Shown here one piece after another: positions 17,671 through 25,140 of a DNA stretch of 64,000 nucleotides. The first letter of the stretch is position 1; every line of letters starts with the position of its first letter. This DNA is from Micromonospora alfalfae. Lineage in GTDB: Bacteria > Actinomycetota > Actinomycetes > Mycobacteriales > Micromonosporaceae. Under the pieces are notes generated by a model. That model saw only the letters and a list, made by a program, of their open reading frames with translations. It did not search any database and was not told the DNA's origin. The position numbers and the translations under genes are program-made. Where the stretch lies: contig NZ_JAKKFH010000055.1 in the NCBI RefSeq assembly GCF_022230925.1, positions 81,954 through 145,953 of the forward strand. Reading direction: 5' to 3'.

Positions 17671-17710
17671 CCAAGCCCCAAGCCCCCGCCCCTGACGAAC
17701 ACCCCACCCC

Positions 17711-17786
17711 CGCCGATCTTGCACTTTCGGTGCCCGCGAAAGCCGCCTACCCGGGCAATTCGACCGCCGAAACTGCAAGATCGGCG
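17711..17786. repeat. Dispersed long palindrome, family B copy 1
   Basis: This inverted repeat of 76 bases has outer arms CGCCGATCTTGCA and TGCAAGATCGGCG, perfectly complementary over 13 bases, and paired inner TTTCGG/CCGAAA. A related copy lies at 40972-41045. It sits between two convergent genes and could act as a bidirectional terminator. A GA-rich simple-sequence stretch (GAGGGGCGAGGGGCGAGGGC) follows. Confidence 0.88.
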
Positions 17787-17835
17787 GGGGCGAGGGCGAG
17801 GGGCGAGGGGCGAGGGCAGGGCGCGGGGGGGCGGG

Positions 17836-18786
17836 TTAGTGGGGGTGGGTTTGGTGGTGGGTTGCCAGGACGTCGGCGCCGAAGTCGCTGGCGGGGCGGC
17901 GTAGGACGGTGTGCGCGTGGTTGCCGTCCGCTGTGGTGTTGTCGTACTCGATCAGCAGGTCGTCGCCCTGCACCCGGTAGTAGTGTCGCCGCCCGGGGTG
18001 GGTCGGGCCGGCCCAGGCGAAGTGCAGCGGGCCGGCGTCCAGGCGGGTCGCCTCCCGGATGGCCAGCTCGGGCGGAAGCCGGTCGAGGTAGAGGGCGACC
18101 ACCTGGTCGAGCAGCGCGCGGCCGGTCGGTCCGAGTCGCTGCGCCGGTACGCCGAGGGGCTCCAGTGGCGCGTCGACCCGCCCACGGGTGGCGCTGATGA
18201 TGTCCGCCGGTGCCTCGTCGGCGATGATCGCGGCGGCCCGCTCGGCCGGGCCCAGCGCGTCGAGCAGGGCGCGGGCCAGGTCCTCCTCCACACCGAGTGG
18301 GCGGGAGACCGGCCGGCCGGCGTAGCGGACCGCGGCAGGGTTGGCGCCGAAGAAGATCGGCGCGGGGGAGACCTGACCGTCCACCACTGTCATGTTCACC
18401 GACAGGTGGTGCCCTTCGAGTCGCCACGCCCAACGGTCGTCGCGCGCCGGGTCGCCGAACACGGCCACCCAGTAGTCGGCGCTGTGCCGCCCGCGCTGCC
18501 AGCCCTCGGCCCGGTCCAGCACCTCCTCCAGCGAGATGATCGCCATCGCCTGTGCGTACGCCGAGGGGCTGAGCGCGGTGGCCAGCAACCGGTGCGCGGC
18601 CTTGCGGGCGGTGACGTCGAGTTCGGCGAGGCAGACGCCCGGTCGGGGTCGGGGCCGGTACTCCAGCCAGCGTCGGGCCGCCTCGTCGTCGAACGAGTGC
18701 ATGGCGCTCTCGCGGGCGGCGGGGTCGAGCGCGGTCAGCAGCGCGGTGCCGGCGGACCGCATCTGCTCCGGTAGAGGATCTTCCAC
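17836..18786 (-). CDS. DUF3500 family protein
   Basis: The 316-residue protein matches the DUF3500 layout. An N-terminal helical part contains ARRWLEYRPRPRPGVCLAEL. The core WAWRLEGHHLSVNMTVVDGQVSPAPIFFGANPA follows. Near the C-terminus are YRVQGDDLLIEYDNT and DGNHAHTVLRRPASDFG. These His- and Asp-rich motifs look like a metal or active site, but the activity of the family is not established. No signal peptide or membrane segment is visible. The ATG at 18784-18786 gives the full N-terminal helix. Confidence 0.88.
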   Translation of the reverse strand: MEDPLPEQMRSAGTALLTALDPAARESAMHSFDDEAARRWLEYRPRPRPGVCLAELDVTARKAAHRLLATALSPSAYAQAMAIISLEEVLDRAEGWQRGRHSADYWVAVFGDPARDDRWAWRLEGHHLSVNMTVVDGQVSPAPIFFGANPAAVRYAGRPVSRPLGVEEDLARALLDALGPAERAAAIIADEAPADIISATRGRVDAPLEPLGVPAQRLGPTGRALLDQVVALYLDRLPPELAIREATRLDAGPLHFAWAGPTHPGRRHYYRVQGDDLLIEYDNTTADGNHAHTVLRRPASDFGADVLATHHQTHPH

Positions 18787-18817
18787 CGACCCTGTATACC
18801 GGCCGGCCGTGCCGGTG

Positions 18818-19210
18818 TCAGCCGACGCGCAGCAGCTCGGTCATCTCCGGTAGGTCGAAGAAGCGCGCGGTCTCGACGGCCGAGGGGTTGCCGTGTGCCG
18901 GATCGGCGCCGGCGGCGAGGAGCGCGCGGACCGCCTCGGTGCTGCTGCGGAAGACCGCCGCGGCCAACGCGGTCTGACCTCGGTCGTTGGCCCGGGTGTG
19001 GTCGGCGCCGCGGCTGAGCAGGGCGGCCACCGTGTCCGGGTGGGCGTGGTACGCGGCCAGGATGAGCAGCGTGTCGCCCTTGTCGTTGGTGAGGTTGACC
19101 GGCAGTCCGGCGTCGATCTGCGCCGCCAGCTCGTCGGTGGCGCCGGCTCGGGCCAGGTCGAACATCCGGTGCGCGAACGCCAGCGTCTCGGCGTCGAGGT
19201 TCTCGGTCAC
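18818..19210 (-). CDS. Ankyrin-repeat protein
   Basis: This 130-residue soluble protein contains three to four ankyrin repeats. The clearest are GDTLLILAAYHAHPDTVAAL, GQTALAAAVFRSSTEAVRAL and the GADP turn after each. It probably mediates a protein contact; no partner is evident. It lies 31 bases upstream of the DUF3500 gene on the same strand, so the two are probably co-transcribed. Such pairs are common in actinobacteria. Confidence 0.88.
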   Translation of the reverse strand: MTENLDAETLAFAHRMFDLARAGATDELAAQIDAGLPVNLTNDKGDTLLILAAYHAHPDTVAALLSRGADHTRANDRGQTALAAAVFRSSTEAVRALLAAGADPAHGNPSAVETARFFDLPEMTELLRVG

Positions 19211-19274
19211 CGGTCCAGGTTAGCCACACCTGTCCTGATAGGTTGCTCGGCCGGCGCGCTGGGGGAGAGGTCCG

Positions 19275-19652
19275 ATGGGTGAGACGGTGTACGTGGGCAA
19301 CGCGGGAGTTGACGGCGCCACCAACGCCGGTTGGCTGCTCGGGCACTTCGCGCCGCCGGGGGAGATCCGGCACAGCACCGACGTCGAGGTGAAGTGGGGC
19401 GTGCATCCGCCTGGGCAGGCCCGGTCGCGGTGGGCGACCGGCGAGGTGCGCACCACTCTGCTCGTACTCGTCGAGGGGTGTTTCCGGGTGGAGTTGCCGG
19501 ACCGGACGGTTCGGCTGGCCGCGCCGGGCGACTACGTGGTGTGGGCCCGTGGGGTGGACCATTCCTGGTTCGCCGAGCGCGCGTCGGTGGTGTTGACGGT
19601 GCGCTGGCCCTCGTTGCCGGGCTACCGCGCGGACCCGCCCGTGCTGCGTTGA
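19275..19652 (+). CDS. Cupin-like small protein
   Basis: The 125-residue protein reads as a single cupin-type beta barrel. GEVRTTLLVLVEGCFRVEL and LAAPGDYVVWARGVDHSW form the two halves, and a WGVHPPG strand precedes them. The first cupin motif keeps His in KWGVH and the second has DHSW; metal binding is possible but unproven. ATG 19275 follows a GGGGGAGAGG ribosome binding site. Function is unknown. Divergent from the ankyrin gene, with a 64-base gap. Confidence 0.75.
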   Translation: MGETVYVGNAGVDGATNAGWLLGHFAPPGEIRHSTDVEVKWGVHPPGQARSRWATGEVRTTLLVLVEGCFRVELPDRTVRLAAPGDYVVWARGVDHSWFAERASVVLTVRWPSLPGYRADPPVLR

Positions 19653-19690
19653 TTCACCCGGGCGGCTGACCTGCGTCCCACCAGGCGGAA

Positions 19691-19727
19691 TTACCTACTA
19701 AACCTATAGGCTTTACCGCCTAGAGTA
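19691..19727 (+). promoter_or_regulatory. A/T-rich operator-like element before the cysteine dioxygenase gene
   Basis: This stretch is strikingly A/T-rich for the window. It contains a repeated ACCTA (ACCTACTAAACCTA), the 8-base palindrome CCTATAGG at 19703-19710 and a further GCCTAGAG. Position 37-73 bases before the start codon fits a promoter with a regulator site. A sulfur- or redox-responsive (Rrf2-like) regulator is a guess from the downstream genes. Confidence 0.45.
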
Positions 19728-19763
19728 CGAGGGCACCCCGCCGAACGACCGCGAGGAACCGCC

Positions 19764-20219
19764 ATGACGCAGCACCGTCCGGAGCCCGACCTGCTCACCG
19801 TTGCCCGCGGCTGGGCCGACCCGGCCGGTTGGCCGGTCGCGCTGCGTTTCGACAGCGCCGAGCGCTGGTACGCCCGCCTCGCCGTCAGCGACGAGCACGA
19901 GGTGTGGGCGCTGAGCTGGCTGCCCGGGCAGGGCACCGACCTGCACGACCACGGCGGCTCCTCCGGGGCGTTCCGGGTGGTCAGCGGCGTGCTCACCGAG
20001 GAGACGGTCAGCGCCGGTCGACTACGCCCCCGACTGCTGCCGGCCGGCACGGGCCGCCGCTTCGGCGCCCGGCACGTGCACCAGGTGACAAACCGAGGTG
20101 TCGACCCGGCGGTCAGCGTGCACGTCTACCGGCCGGCGCTGCTGCGGATGACCCGCTACCACATCCTCGACGGGCGGCTGCGGGTCTCCGAGGTCGCCGA
20201 GGCCGGCCGGTCCTGGTAG
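19764..20219 (+). CDS. Cysteine dioxygenase family protein
   Basis: Cysteine dioxygenases use Fe(II) and O2 to turn cysteine into cysteine sulfinate. The 151-residue cupin has the first metal motif LHDHGGSSGAFRVVSG (His61 and His63) and the distal motif ARHVHQVTN (His104 and His106), matching the three-histidine site of bacterial enzymes. Length is a little short of the usual 160-200. It is followed 41 bases later by a rhodanese gene, and both are preceded by an A/T-rich operator-like element. The pair therefore fits sulfur-amino-acid breakdown or sulfur trafficking. Substrate could also be another thiol such as 3-mercaptopropionate. Confidence 0.85.
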   Translation: MTQHRPEPDLLTVARGWADPAGWPVALRFDSAERWYARLAVSDEHEVWALSWLPGQGTDLHDHGGSSGAFRVVSGVLTEETVSAGRLRPRLLPAGTGRRFGARHVHQVTNRGVDPAVSVHVYRPALLRMTRYHILDGRLRVSEVAEAGRSW

Positions 20220-20260
20220 CCGCGCGCACCGAGAAACCCTGTCACCGGAAGGAACCGAGA

Positions 20261-20749
20261 ATGCAGACAACCGCCGAGCACTGTCCCGCCCCCGTGCCGC
20301 CACCGGGCTCCCGGGGCGTCGACGAGATCCTGGCCGCCGCGCGGGCCCGGCTGCGCCGGCTGGACCCGGAGCGGGCGCACCTGGCGTACCGGAGCGGGTC
20401 GCTACTCGTCGACATCCGCCCGGCCGCGCAGCGGGCCGCGCACGGCGTGGTGCCGGGCTCGCTCATCGTCGAACGCAACGTGCTGGAGTGGCGCTTCGAC
20501 CCACGCTGCGCGGCCCGGCTGCCACAGGCCGTCGACTACGACGTGCCGGTGGTGATCCTCTGTCAGGAGGGCTACACCTCGTCGCTGGCCGCCGCCGCGT
20601 TGCAGGACGTCGGCCTGCACCGGGCCACCGATGTGGTCGGTGGGTTCGCGGCCTGGCGGATCGCCGGCCTGCCGGCCCTCGGCCCGACCCCGCTGCACCG
20701 CCCCTCTGCCCTCGCGTCCCCGGTCAACGCCGGCTGGGCGCGCCGCTGA
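20261..20749 (+). CDS. Rhodanese-like domain protein
   Basis: The 162-residue protein has one rhodanese domain (about 40-140). LLVDIRPAAQRAAHGVVPGSL precedes the active-site loop CQEGYTS, with Cys101 as the sulfur-carrying residue, then ATDVVGGFAAW. It would move sulfane sulfur between carriers. The frame is open upstream, but ATG 20261, with GGAAGGAACC before it, gives the right start. It lies 41 bases after the cysteine dioxygenase gene and is probably in the same transcript. Confidence 0.9.
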   Translation: MQTTAEHCPAPVPPPGSRGVDEILAAARARLRRLDPERAHLAYRSGSLLVDIRPAAQRAAHGVVPGSLIVERNVLEWRFDPRCAARLPQAVDYDVPVVILCQEGYTSSLAAAALQDVGLHRATDVVGGFAAWRIAGLPALGPTPLHRPSALASPVNAGWARR

Positions 20750-20799
20750 CCGTCACGCCACACCCGGCGTGGCGCGCGTACCGCCACTCAGGAGGCACC

Positions 20800-21333
20800 A
20801 TGTCCGTCGTCGCCATCCCCACGCGCCGCCACCCCGGCGTGCGCCCGCCGGCCCGTCCGCGCACCAGCCCGACCCTGACCATCACCCTCGACCTCGTCCC
20901 CGGGCCGCTGAGCCCCCGGCTGGCCCGGCTGGTGCAGCTGCTCGGCGAGCTGGCCGAGTCGGGGGAGGGTCGACTGCGTACCGTGGAGGACCCCGCGTCG
21001 GTGCCACCACCGGCCCCGCGCCCCGCCGCGCCGGACCACGTCCGCATCCTGGCCGGCTCGCGGATGGTCCGCCAGGGCGACCGGGTCATCGCGCTGACCC
21101 GCATCGAGTACGAGCTGCTGCTGTTCCTGGCCGAGCGGCCGCGCCGGGTCTTCACCCGCCTGCAACTGCTCTCCAGCGTCTGGGGCTACGAGCACGCGGT
21201 GGCCCGGACGGTGGACGTGCACGTCCGGCGGCTGCGCGCCAAGCTGGACGGCTCGGAGGTGGTCACCACCGTCTACGGCGTCGGCTACCGGCTGGCCGAC
21301 GAGGCCCCGATCAGCGTGGATCACAGCAGCTGA
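20800..21333 (+). CDS. Orphan winged-helix (OmpR/PhoB-type) regulator, paralogue 1
   Basis: This 177-residue protein has a C-terminal Trans_reg_C winged helix (about 80-175) with IALTRIEYELLLFLAE, RVFTRLQLLSSVWGYEH and the recognition helix TVDVHVRRLRAKL, ending TVYGVGYRL. The usual receiver domain is absent. In its place is a short N-terminal part with a beta strand, TLTITLDLVPGPLS, and a helix. It therefore cannot be switched by Asp phosphorylation. ATG 20800 has AGGAGGCACC upstream. It is followed by a close paralogue (21581-22186). Position after the cysteine dioxygenase-rhodanese pair suggests it may regulate those genes. Confidence 0.88.
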   Translation: MSVVAIPTRRHPGVRPPARPRTSPTLTITLDLVPGPLSPRLARLVQLLGELAESGEGRLRTVEDPASVPPPAPRPAAPDHVRILAGSRMVRQGDRVIALTRIEYELLLFLAERPRRVFTRLQLLSSVWGYEHAVARTVDVHVRRLRAKLDGSEVVTTVYGVGYRLADEAPISVDHSS

Positions 21334-21580
21334 GCCCTGGTCCGGCGGCGATGTGACCGCCTGGTGAACCGGTCGGGGACCCCCGTAACGGGGCATCTCG
21401 ACGACTCTGCTGTAATCATCAGGCCTCGTACGCAGAGCGAGCATTTGGCTCCGATGTGTTCGTCAATTGTCACATTCATGCAACGCAGCCGCCTCTTGAC
21501 CCTCGCCCAGGCGCCGGGAAGCATCGATGAAGCGGCGTCCCGGGCCGTGGGGAGATACCCGGACCAGCCCAAGGAGGACC

Positions 21581-22186
21581 ATGTCGGTCAGCCCCGCCTC
21601 GTCGCGCGCCGGATGGCATACGTCCCAGCCCGCGGTGCCCGGTCGACCCCCCGGCGGCCAGCGTCGCCCGGCGAACACCGCCGCGCCCGTGCTCACCGTG
21701 ACGCTGTCCATCCCGCTGGCCTGTGAGGAGTCGCTGACCCCGGCGGCGCGTCGGCTGTTGGAGGCCGCTCGCGAGATGCTGGAACGGGGCGAAGGGGTGA
21801 TCATCGGCTCGGTTCCGGCCGAACGCCGCCCCGACCAGGCGCCCGCCAGCCGGTCGCCGGCCCGCCCGATCAGCTCGACCATTCCGGCCCTGCACATCCT
21901 CGCCTCGTCGCGCTCGGTGCTGCGCGACGAGGAGCCGCTGCCGCTGACCCGGCTGGAGTTCGACCTGCTGCTGCACCTGGTCGCCCACCCACGCCGGGTG
22001 TTCACCAGGCTGCAACTGCTCAACGCCGTGTGGGGCTACGAGCACGCCGGCGTGCGCACCGTCGACGTGCACGTGCGTCGGCTGCGCGGCAAGGTCGGCG
22101 TGGACGTCCCGCTGGTCACCACCGTCTACGGCGTGGGCTACCGGCTGGCCGACGACGCCCGGGTCACCATCGACCGCAGCGGCTGA
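21581..22186 (+). CDS. Orphan winged-helix (OmpR/PhoB-type) regulator, paralogue 2
   Basis: At 201 residues this is a clear paralogue of the preceding regulator. The wing region RVFTRLQLLNAVWGYEH, TVDVHVRRLRGKV and TVYGVGYRLAD is nearly the same, and the N-terminal strand VLTVTLSIPLA matches too. It also lacks a receiver domain. ATG 21581 follows AAGGAGG at good spacing. A separate 247-base upstream region (21334-21580) includes an A/T-rich part near 21408-21480 and probably holds its own promoter. The pair looks like a tandem duplication with diverged N-termini. Confidence 0.88.
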   Translation: MSVSPASSRAGWHTSQPAVPGRPPGGQRRPANTAAPVLTVTLSIPLACEESLTPAARRLLEAAREMLERGEGVIIGSVPAERRPDQAPASRSPARPISSTIPALHILASSRSVLRDEEPLPLTRLEFDLLLHLVAHPRRVFTRLQLLNAVWGYEHAGVRTVDVHVRRLRGKVGVDVPLVTTVYGVGYRLADDARVTIDRSG

Positions 22187-22227
22187 CCGGCGGCACCGAC
22201 GTACCCGGCGCGGGGCAGGATGGTCCG

Positions 22228-22890
22228 GTGCGCATCCGCCCCATCTCGCCCGACCTGCTCGTCACCGAGCTGACCGGCCGGCTGGCCGACGCGGCTACCC
22301 GCGCCGCGAACGCCGCCGCCGGGCCCGCGCGGCTGCGGGTGGCAGTGGACGGCGCACCCGCCGCCCGCGTCGACGAACTGGCCGCGGCGCTGGTCGACCC
22401 GCTGCGTGCCCAGGGCCATCCGGTGCTGCACGTCCGCGCCACCGACTTCCTGCGCCCCGCGTCGCTGCGCTTCGAGTTGGGGCGCACCAACCCGGACTCC
22501 TTCTACGAGGCATGGGTCGACGAGGCCGGGCTGCGCCGGGAGGTGCTCGACCCGGCCGGTCCGGGTGGCAACGGCCGGCTGCTTCCGTCGCTCTGGGACG
22601 CCGACGCCGACCGGGCCAGTCGCGCCCCTTACGTCGACCTGGCACCCGGCGGCGTCGTCCTGGTCAGCGGCTCGCTGCTGCTCGGCGGCGGCCTGCCCTT
22701 CGACGTGACAGTCCACCTGGAGCTGTCCCCGGCGGCGCTGCGTCGGCGTACCGAACCGGCCCAGCAGTGGGCGCTGCCGGCCTTCGACCGGTACGCCGAG
22801 GAGGTCGTCCCGGCGAGCTTCGCCGACGTCGTGGTACGCGCCGACGACCCCCGCCGACCGGCGCTCGTGCAGCCCGGGGCGAACGACTGA
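22228..22890 (+). CDS. Uridine-kinase-like protein with a degenerate P-loop
   Basis: The 220-residue protein has the layout of actinobacterial uridine kinase-like NTPases. The strand LRVAVDG is followed by helix, strand and the substrate-region DFLRPASLRFELGRTNPDSFYEAWVD, then PGGVVLVSGSLLLGG and DVTVHLELS. But the Walker A loop, normally GxxGxGKT after VAVDG, reads APAARVDEL and lacks Gly and Lys. ATP binding in the usual way is unlikely. It may be a pseudokinase or a structural homologue. GTG 22228 is chosen from the conserved start; no close ribosome binding site is obvious. Confidence 0.7.
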   Translation: MRIRPISPDLLVTELTGRLADAATRAANAAAGPARLRVAVDGAPAARVDELAAALVDPLRAQGHPVLHVRATDFLRPASLRFELGRTNPDSFYEAWVDEAGLRREVLDPAGPGGNGRLLPSLWDADADRASRAPYVDLAPGGVVLVSGSLLLGGGLPFDVTVHLELSPAALRRRTEPAQQWALPAFDRYAEEVVPASFADVVVRADDPRRPALVQPGAND

Positions 22891-23054
22891 CGACAACCGA
22901 GAATTTGTCGGTTTGTACGGCTGGTCCGGCGGGTACTCGCCCGGCTCACAGAGCGCGGGTGATCGCCCGCGCACCGAACGCGACCGTGACCGGGGCCCCG
23001 CGCCGCCGGCACCCGGTTCACCTTGAGCCACAGGCCCAGGAAAGGCAGGCAGCG

Positions 23055-23456
23055 ATGCTCGTCCACGACACGGTCGGTACGACGACCCGGTCCCAGACGG
23101 AGATCGACCAGATCCGACAGTCGCTCCAGGCGCGCTACGACGAGCTGACCGCGGAGTACGACCAGGCGGTGCTCCAGAGCCAGGTGCTGCGGCTGGTGGA
23201 GGTCGGCGACACCGCCGGCGACGACCAGGCCGACAGCGGCACCAAGACGGCCGAGCGGGACACCGCCCAGTCCCTGTTGCGTACCATCCTCGACCGCCGC
23301 GCCCAGTACGAGCACGCCCTCGGCCGGCTCGAGGAGGGCACCTACGGCTGGTGCGAGGGCTGCTCGGCGGCGATCCCGGTGGAGCGGCTGGAGATCTTCC
23401 CGTCCGCCACCACCTGTGTGACGTGCAAGCAGACTCGCGAGCGGCGGGCGGCCTGA
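23055..23456 (+). CDS. DksA/TraR-type C4 zinc-finger protein
   Basis: This 133-residue protein has a coiled-coil N-terminal half (about 15-90) and a C-terminal zinc finger with Cys100, Cys103, Cys121 and Cys124 (CEGC and CVTC). This is the DksA/TraR arrangement of proteins that enter the RNA polymerase secondary channel. The coil-tip acidic pair cannot be assigned with confidence. The upstream frame is open, but ATG 23055 with AAAGGCAGG before it gives the family size. In actinobacteria such proteins often act in stress response instead of the classical DksA role. The 164 bases before the gene may contain its promoter. Confidence 0.9.
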   Translation: MLVHDTVGTTTRSQTEIDQIRQSLQARYDELTAEYDQAVLQSQVLRLVEVGDTAGDDQADSGTKTAERDTAQSLLRTILDRRAQYEHALGRLEEGTYGWCEGCSAAIPVERLEIFPSATTCVTCKQTRERRAA

Positions 23457-23504
23457 GCCACCCCAGCGGTTGCCGGTCGGTCCGCGACGCGATGGACTTC
23501 CACA

Positions 23505-24377
23505 ATGGGTGACATCCTCGTGGGCACCGCGTCCTGGACCGACCGCACACTGCTGGAATCGGGGTGGTATCCGCAGACCGCCGACACCCCGGAGAAGCGG
23601 CTGGCCTACTACGCCCGGCAGTTCCCGCTGGTCGAAGTGGACGCCACCTACTACTCGCCGCCCGCCGAGGCGACAGCGCGGCTGTGGGCCGAGCGCACCC
23701 CGGCCGGCTTCACCTTCAACATCAAGGCGTTCAGCCTGCTGACCGGGCACCCCACCCGGGTCAGCGCGCTCTACAAGGACCTGCGCCCGGAGACCGACAA
23801 GAAGAACGTCTACCCCGACGACCTGCCCGCGCAGTCGTACGAGGAGGTCTGGACGCGCTTCCTGTCCGCGCTGGACCCGTTGGTCGAGGCCGGCAAGCTT
23901 GGCGCGCTGCTGTTCCAGTTCCCACCCTGGTTCACCATCAAGCGGGCCAACAAGCAGTACCTGCTGGAGGTGGCGAAGCGCTGCGCGCCACTGCGCCCGG
24001 TGTACGAGTTCCGGCACGCCTCCTGGTTCGACGGCGACAACGCCGACGAGACCCTGGCCTTCCTGCGCGAGCACAAACTGCCGTACGTCTGCGTGGACAT
24101 GCCGCAGGGCCACCGCTCGTCGCTGCCTCCGGTGCTGGCCGCCACCGCTGACCTCGCGGTCATGCGCTTCCACGGGCACAGCGACAAGTGGACAAGTAAG
24201 GACATTCACGAGAAGTTCGGCTACCACTACTCCAAGCGGGAGCTGGCGGACTGGGCGCCGAAGCTGCGCGAACTGGCCGACGAGGCCGGGCAGACCCACG
24301 TGCTCATGAACAACTGCTATCGCGACTACGCGCAGACCAACGCGACGACCCTCGCGGGCCTCCTCGACGCCGGGTGA
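23505..24377 (+). CDS. DUF72 family (UPF0759/YecE-like) protein, copy 1
   Basis: The 290-residue TIM-barrel protein opens ILVGTASWTDRTLLESGWYP and has the family's VEVDATYYSPP, FTFNIKAF and GALLFQFPPWF motifs. Later come VYEFRHASW, RFHGHSDKW and LMNNCYRDYAQTNA. The family is widespread, resembles endonuclease IV-like barrels and has no established activity. The start codon ATG 23505 comes 48 bases after the zinc-finger gene. A second, more distant DUF72 gene lies at 25139-25918 on the opposite strand. Confidence 0.92.
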   Translation: MGDILVGTASWTDRTLLESGWYPQTADTPEKRLAYYARQFPLVEVDATYYSPPAEATARLWAERTPAGFTFNIKAFSLLTGHPTRVSALYKDLRPETDKKNVYPDDLPAQSYEEVWTRFLSALDPLVEAGKLGALLFQFPPWFTIKRANKQYLLEVAKRCAPLRPVYEFRHASWFDGDNADETLAFLREHKLPYVCVDMPQGHRSSLPPVLAATADLAVMRFHGHSDKWTSKDIHEKFGYHYSKRELADWAPKLRELADEAGQTHVLMNNCYRDYAQTNATTLAGLLDAG

Positions 24378-24489
24378 CCTCACCCGATCCGGGTGGGGAC
24401 GACTCACCCCACCCACAGGGAGGGTGGACGCGGTGGGTACGGCCGCCCCGTGGACGGCCGACGCCGGAGACGACACGGAGGTGACGGGG

Positions 24490-24675
24490 ATGACGGTTCG
24501 AGTGGTGACGGATCGACGGCGTGGTGCCGTCCTGCACGTGGTCGGCACGCCCGACAACGCCCGGCGCGCCCCGCAGGGCAGCCCGGTGCGGGCCCGCCGC
24601 GGCCCGGTGGGGCCGCCGCGTCGCGCCGACGACCGACGGTGGGACAGCACGGAACGGGGGTCGACCGATGGCTGA
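24490..24675 (+). CDS. Possible small basic protein overlapping the DUF2267 gene
   Basis: A frame of 61 residues starting at ATG 24490 has GGAGG 8 bases upstream. Its stop at 24673-24675 overlaps the start of the DUF2267 gene by 8 bases, an arrangement typical of coupled genes. The product is very Arg/Pro-rich (e.g. VRARRGPVGPPRRADDRR) and has no recognised domain. It may be real or a by-product of composition; the frame is open back to 24424. Confidence 0.35.
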   Translation: MTVRVVTDRRRGAVLHVVGTPDNARRAPQGSPVRARRGPVGPPRRADDRRWDSTERGSTDG

Positions 24676-25096
24676 CGCGATGATCTCAGCGTTCGAGTCC
24701 TCGCTGGACAAGACGAACCTCATTCTCAAGGACATCGAGAACGCCTACGGCTGGCCGAAGGACCGGCGCAACCAGTCGTACGCGGCCCTGCGCACTGTGC
24801 TGCACCTGCTGCGAGACCGGCTGCCGGTGAACGAGAGCGTGGAGTTCGCCCAGCAGTTGCCGGTGCTGGTGCGGGGGATCTACTTCGACGGCTGGGTGCC
24901 GTCCGACGTGCCGATCAAACTCAACCGCGACGACTTCCTCTACGAGGTTCGGCAGGGCTTCCCGTACGACGCGGAGGGCGGCGCGGAGCGGGTGACGCAG
25001 GTGGTGCTGGACACGCTGCGCCGTCATGTCACCCAGGGTGAGTGGCAGGACGTGAAGGACACAATGCCCAAGGACCTTGCCACGATGATGCCGTGA
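24668..25096 (+). CDS. DUF2267 family protein
   Basis: The 142-residue, all-helical cytoplasmic protein has the DUF2267 pattern. AYAALRTVLHLLRDRLPVNE is followed by AQLP-type VEFAQQLPVLVRGIYFDGW, then FLYEVRQ and VLDTLRRHVTQGEWQDVKDTMP. The family is thought to be related to stress or regulatory functions, without a proven activity. ATG 24668 has a G-rich stretch upstream. A perfect hairpin follows the stop at 25111. Confidence 0.9.
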   Translation: MADAMISAFESSLDKTNLILKDIENAYGWPKDRRNQSYAALRTVLHLLRDRLPVNESVEFAQQLPVLVRGIYFDGWVPSDVPIKLNRDDFLYEVRQGFPYDAEGGAERVTQVVLDTLRRHVTQGEWQDVKDTMPKDLATMMP

Positions 25097-25110
25097 CGCC
25101 CTGACAGCGC

Positions 25111-25140
25111 GAGCCCGCCCGACCGTTGTCGGGCGGGCTC
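25111..25140. terminator. Perfect 13-bp stem-loop between convergent genes
   Basis: Arms GAGCCCGCCCGAC and GTCGGGCGGGCTC surround a CGTT loop. It lies 14 bases after the DUF2267 stop. Its right edge overlaps the stop codon of the convergent DUF72 gene, so it probably ends both transcripts. Confidence 0.85.

Noticed and set aside
24424..24489. Longer start of the small basic frame
   Set aside because: The GTG at 24424 lacks a ribosome binding site; only ATG 24490 has one, so the longer version is not annotated.
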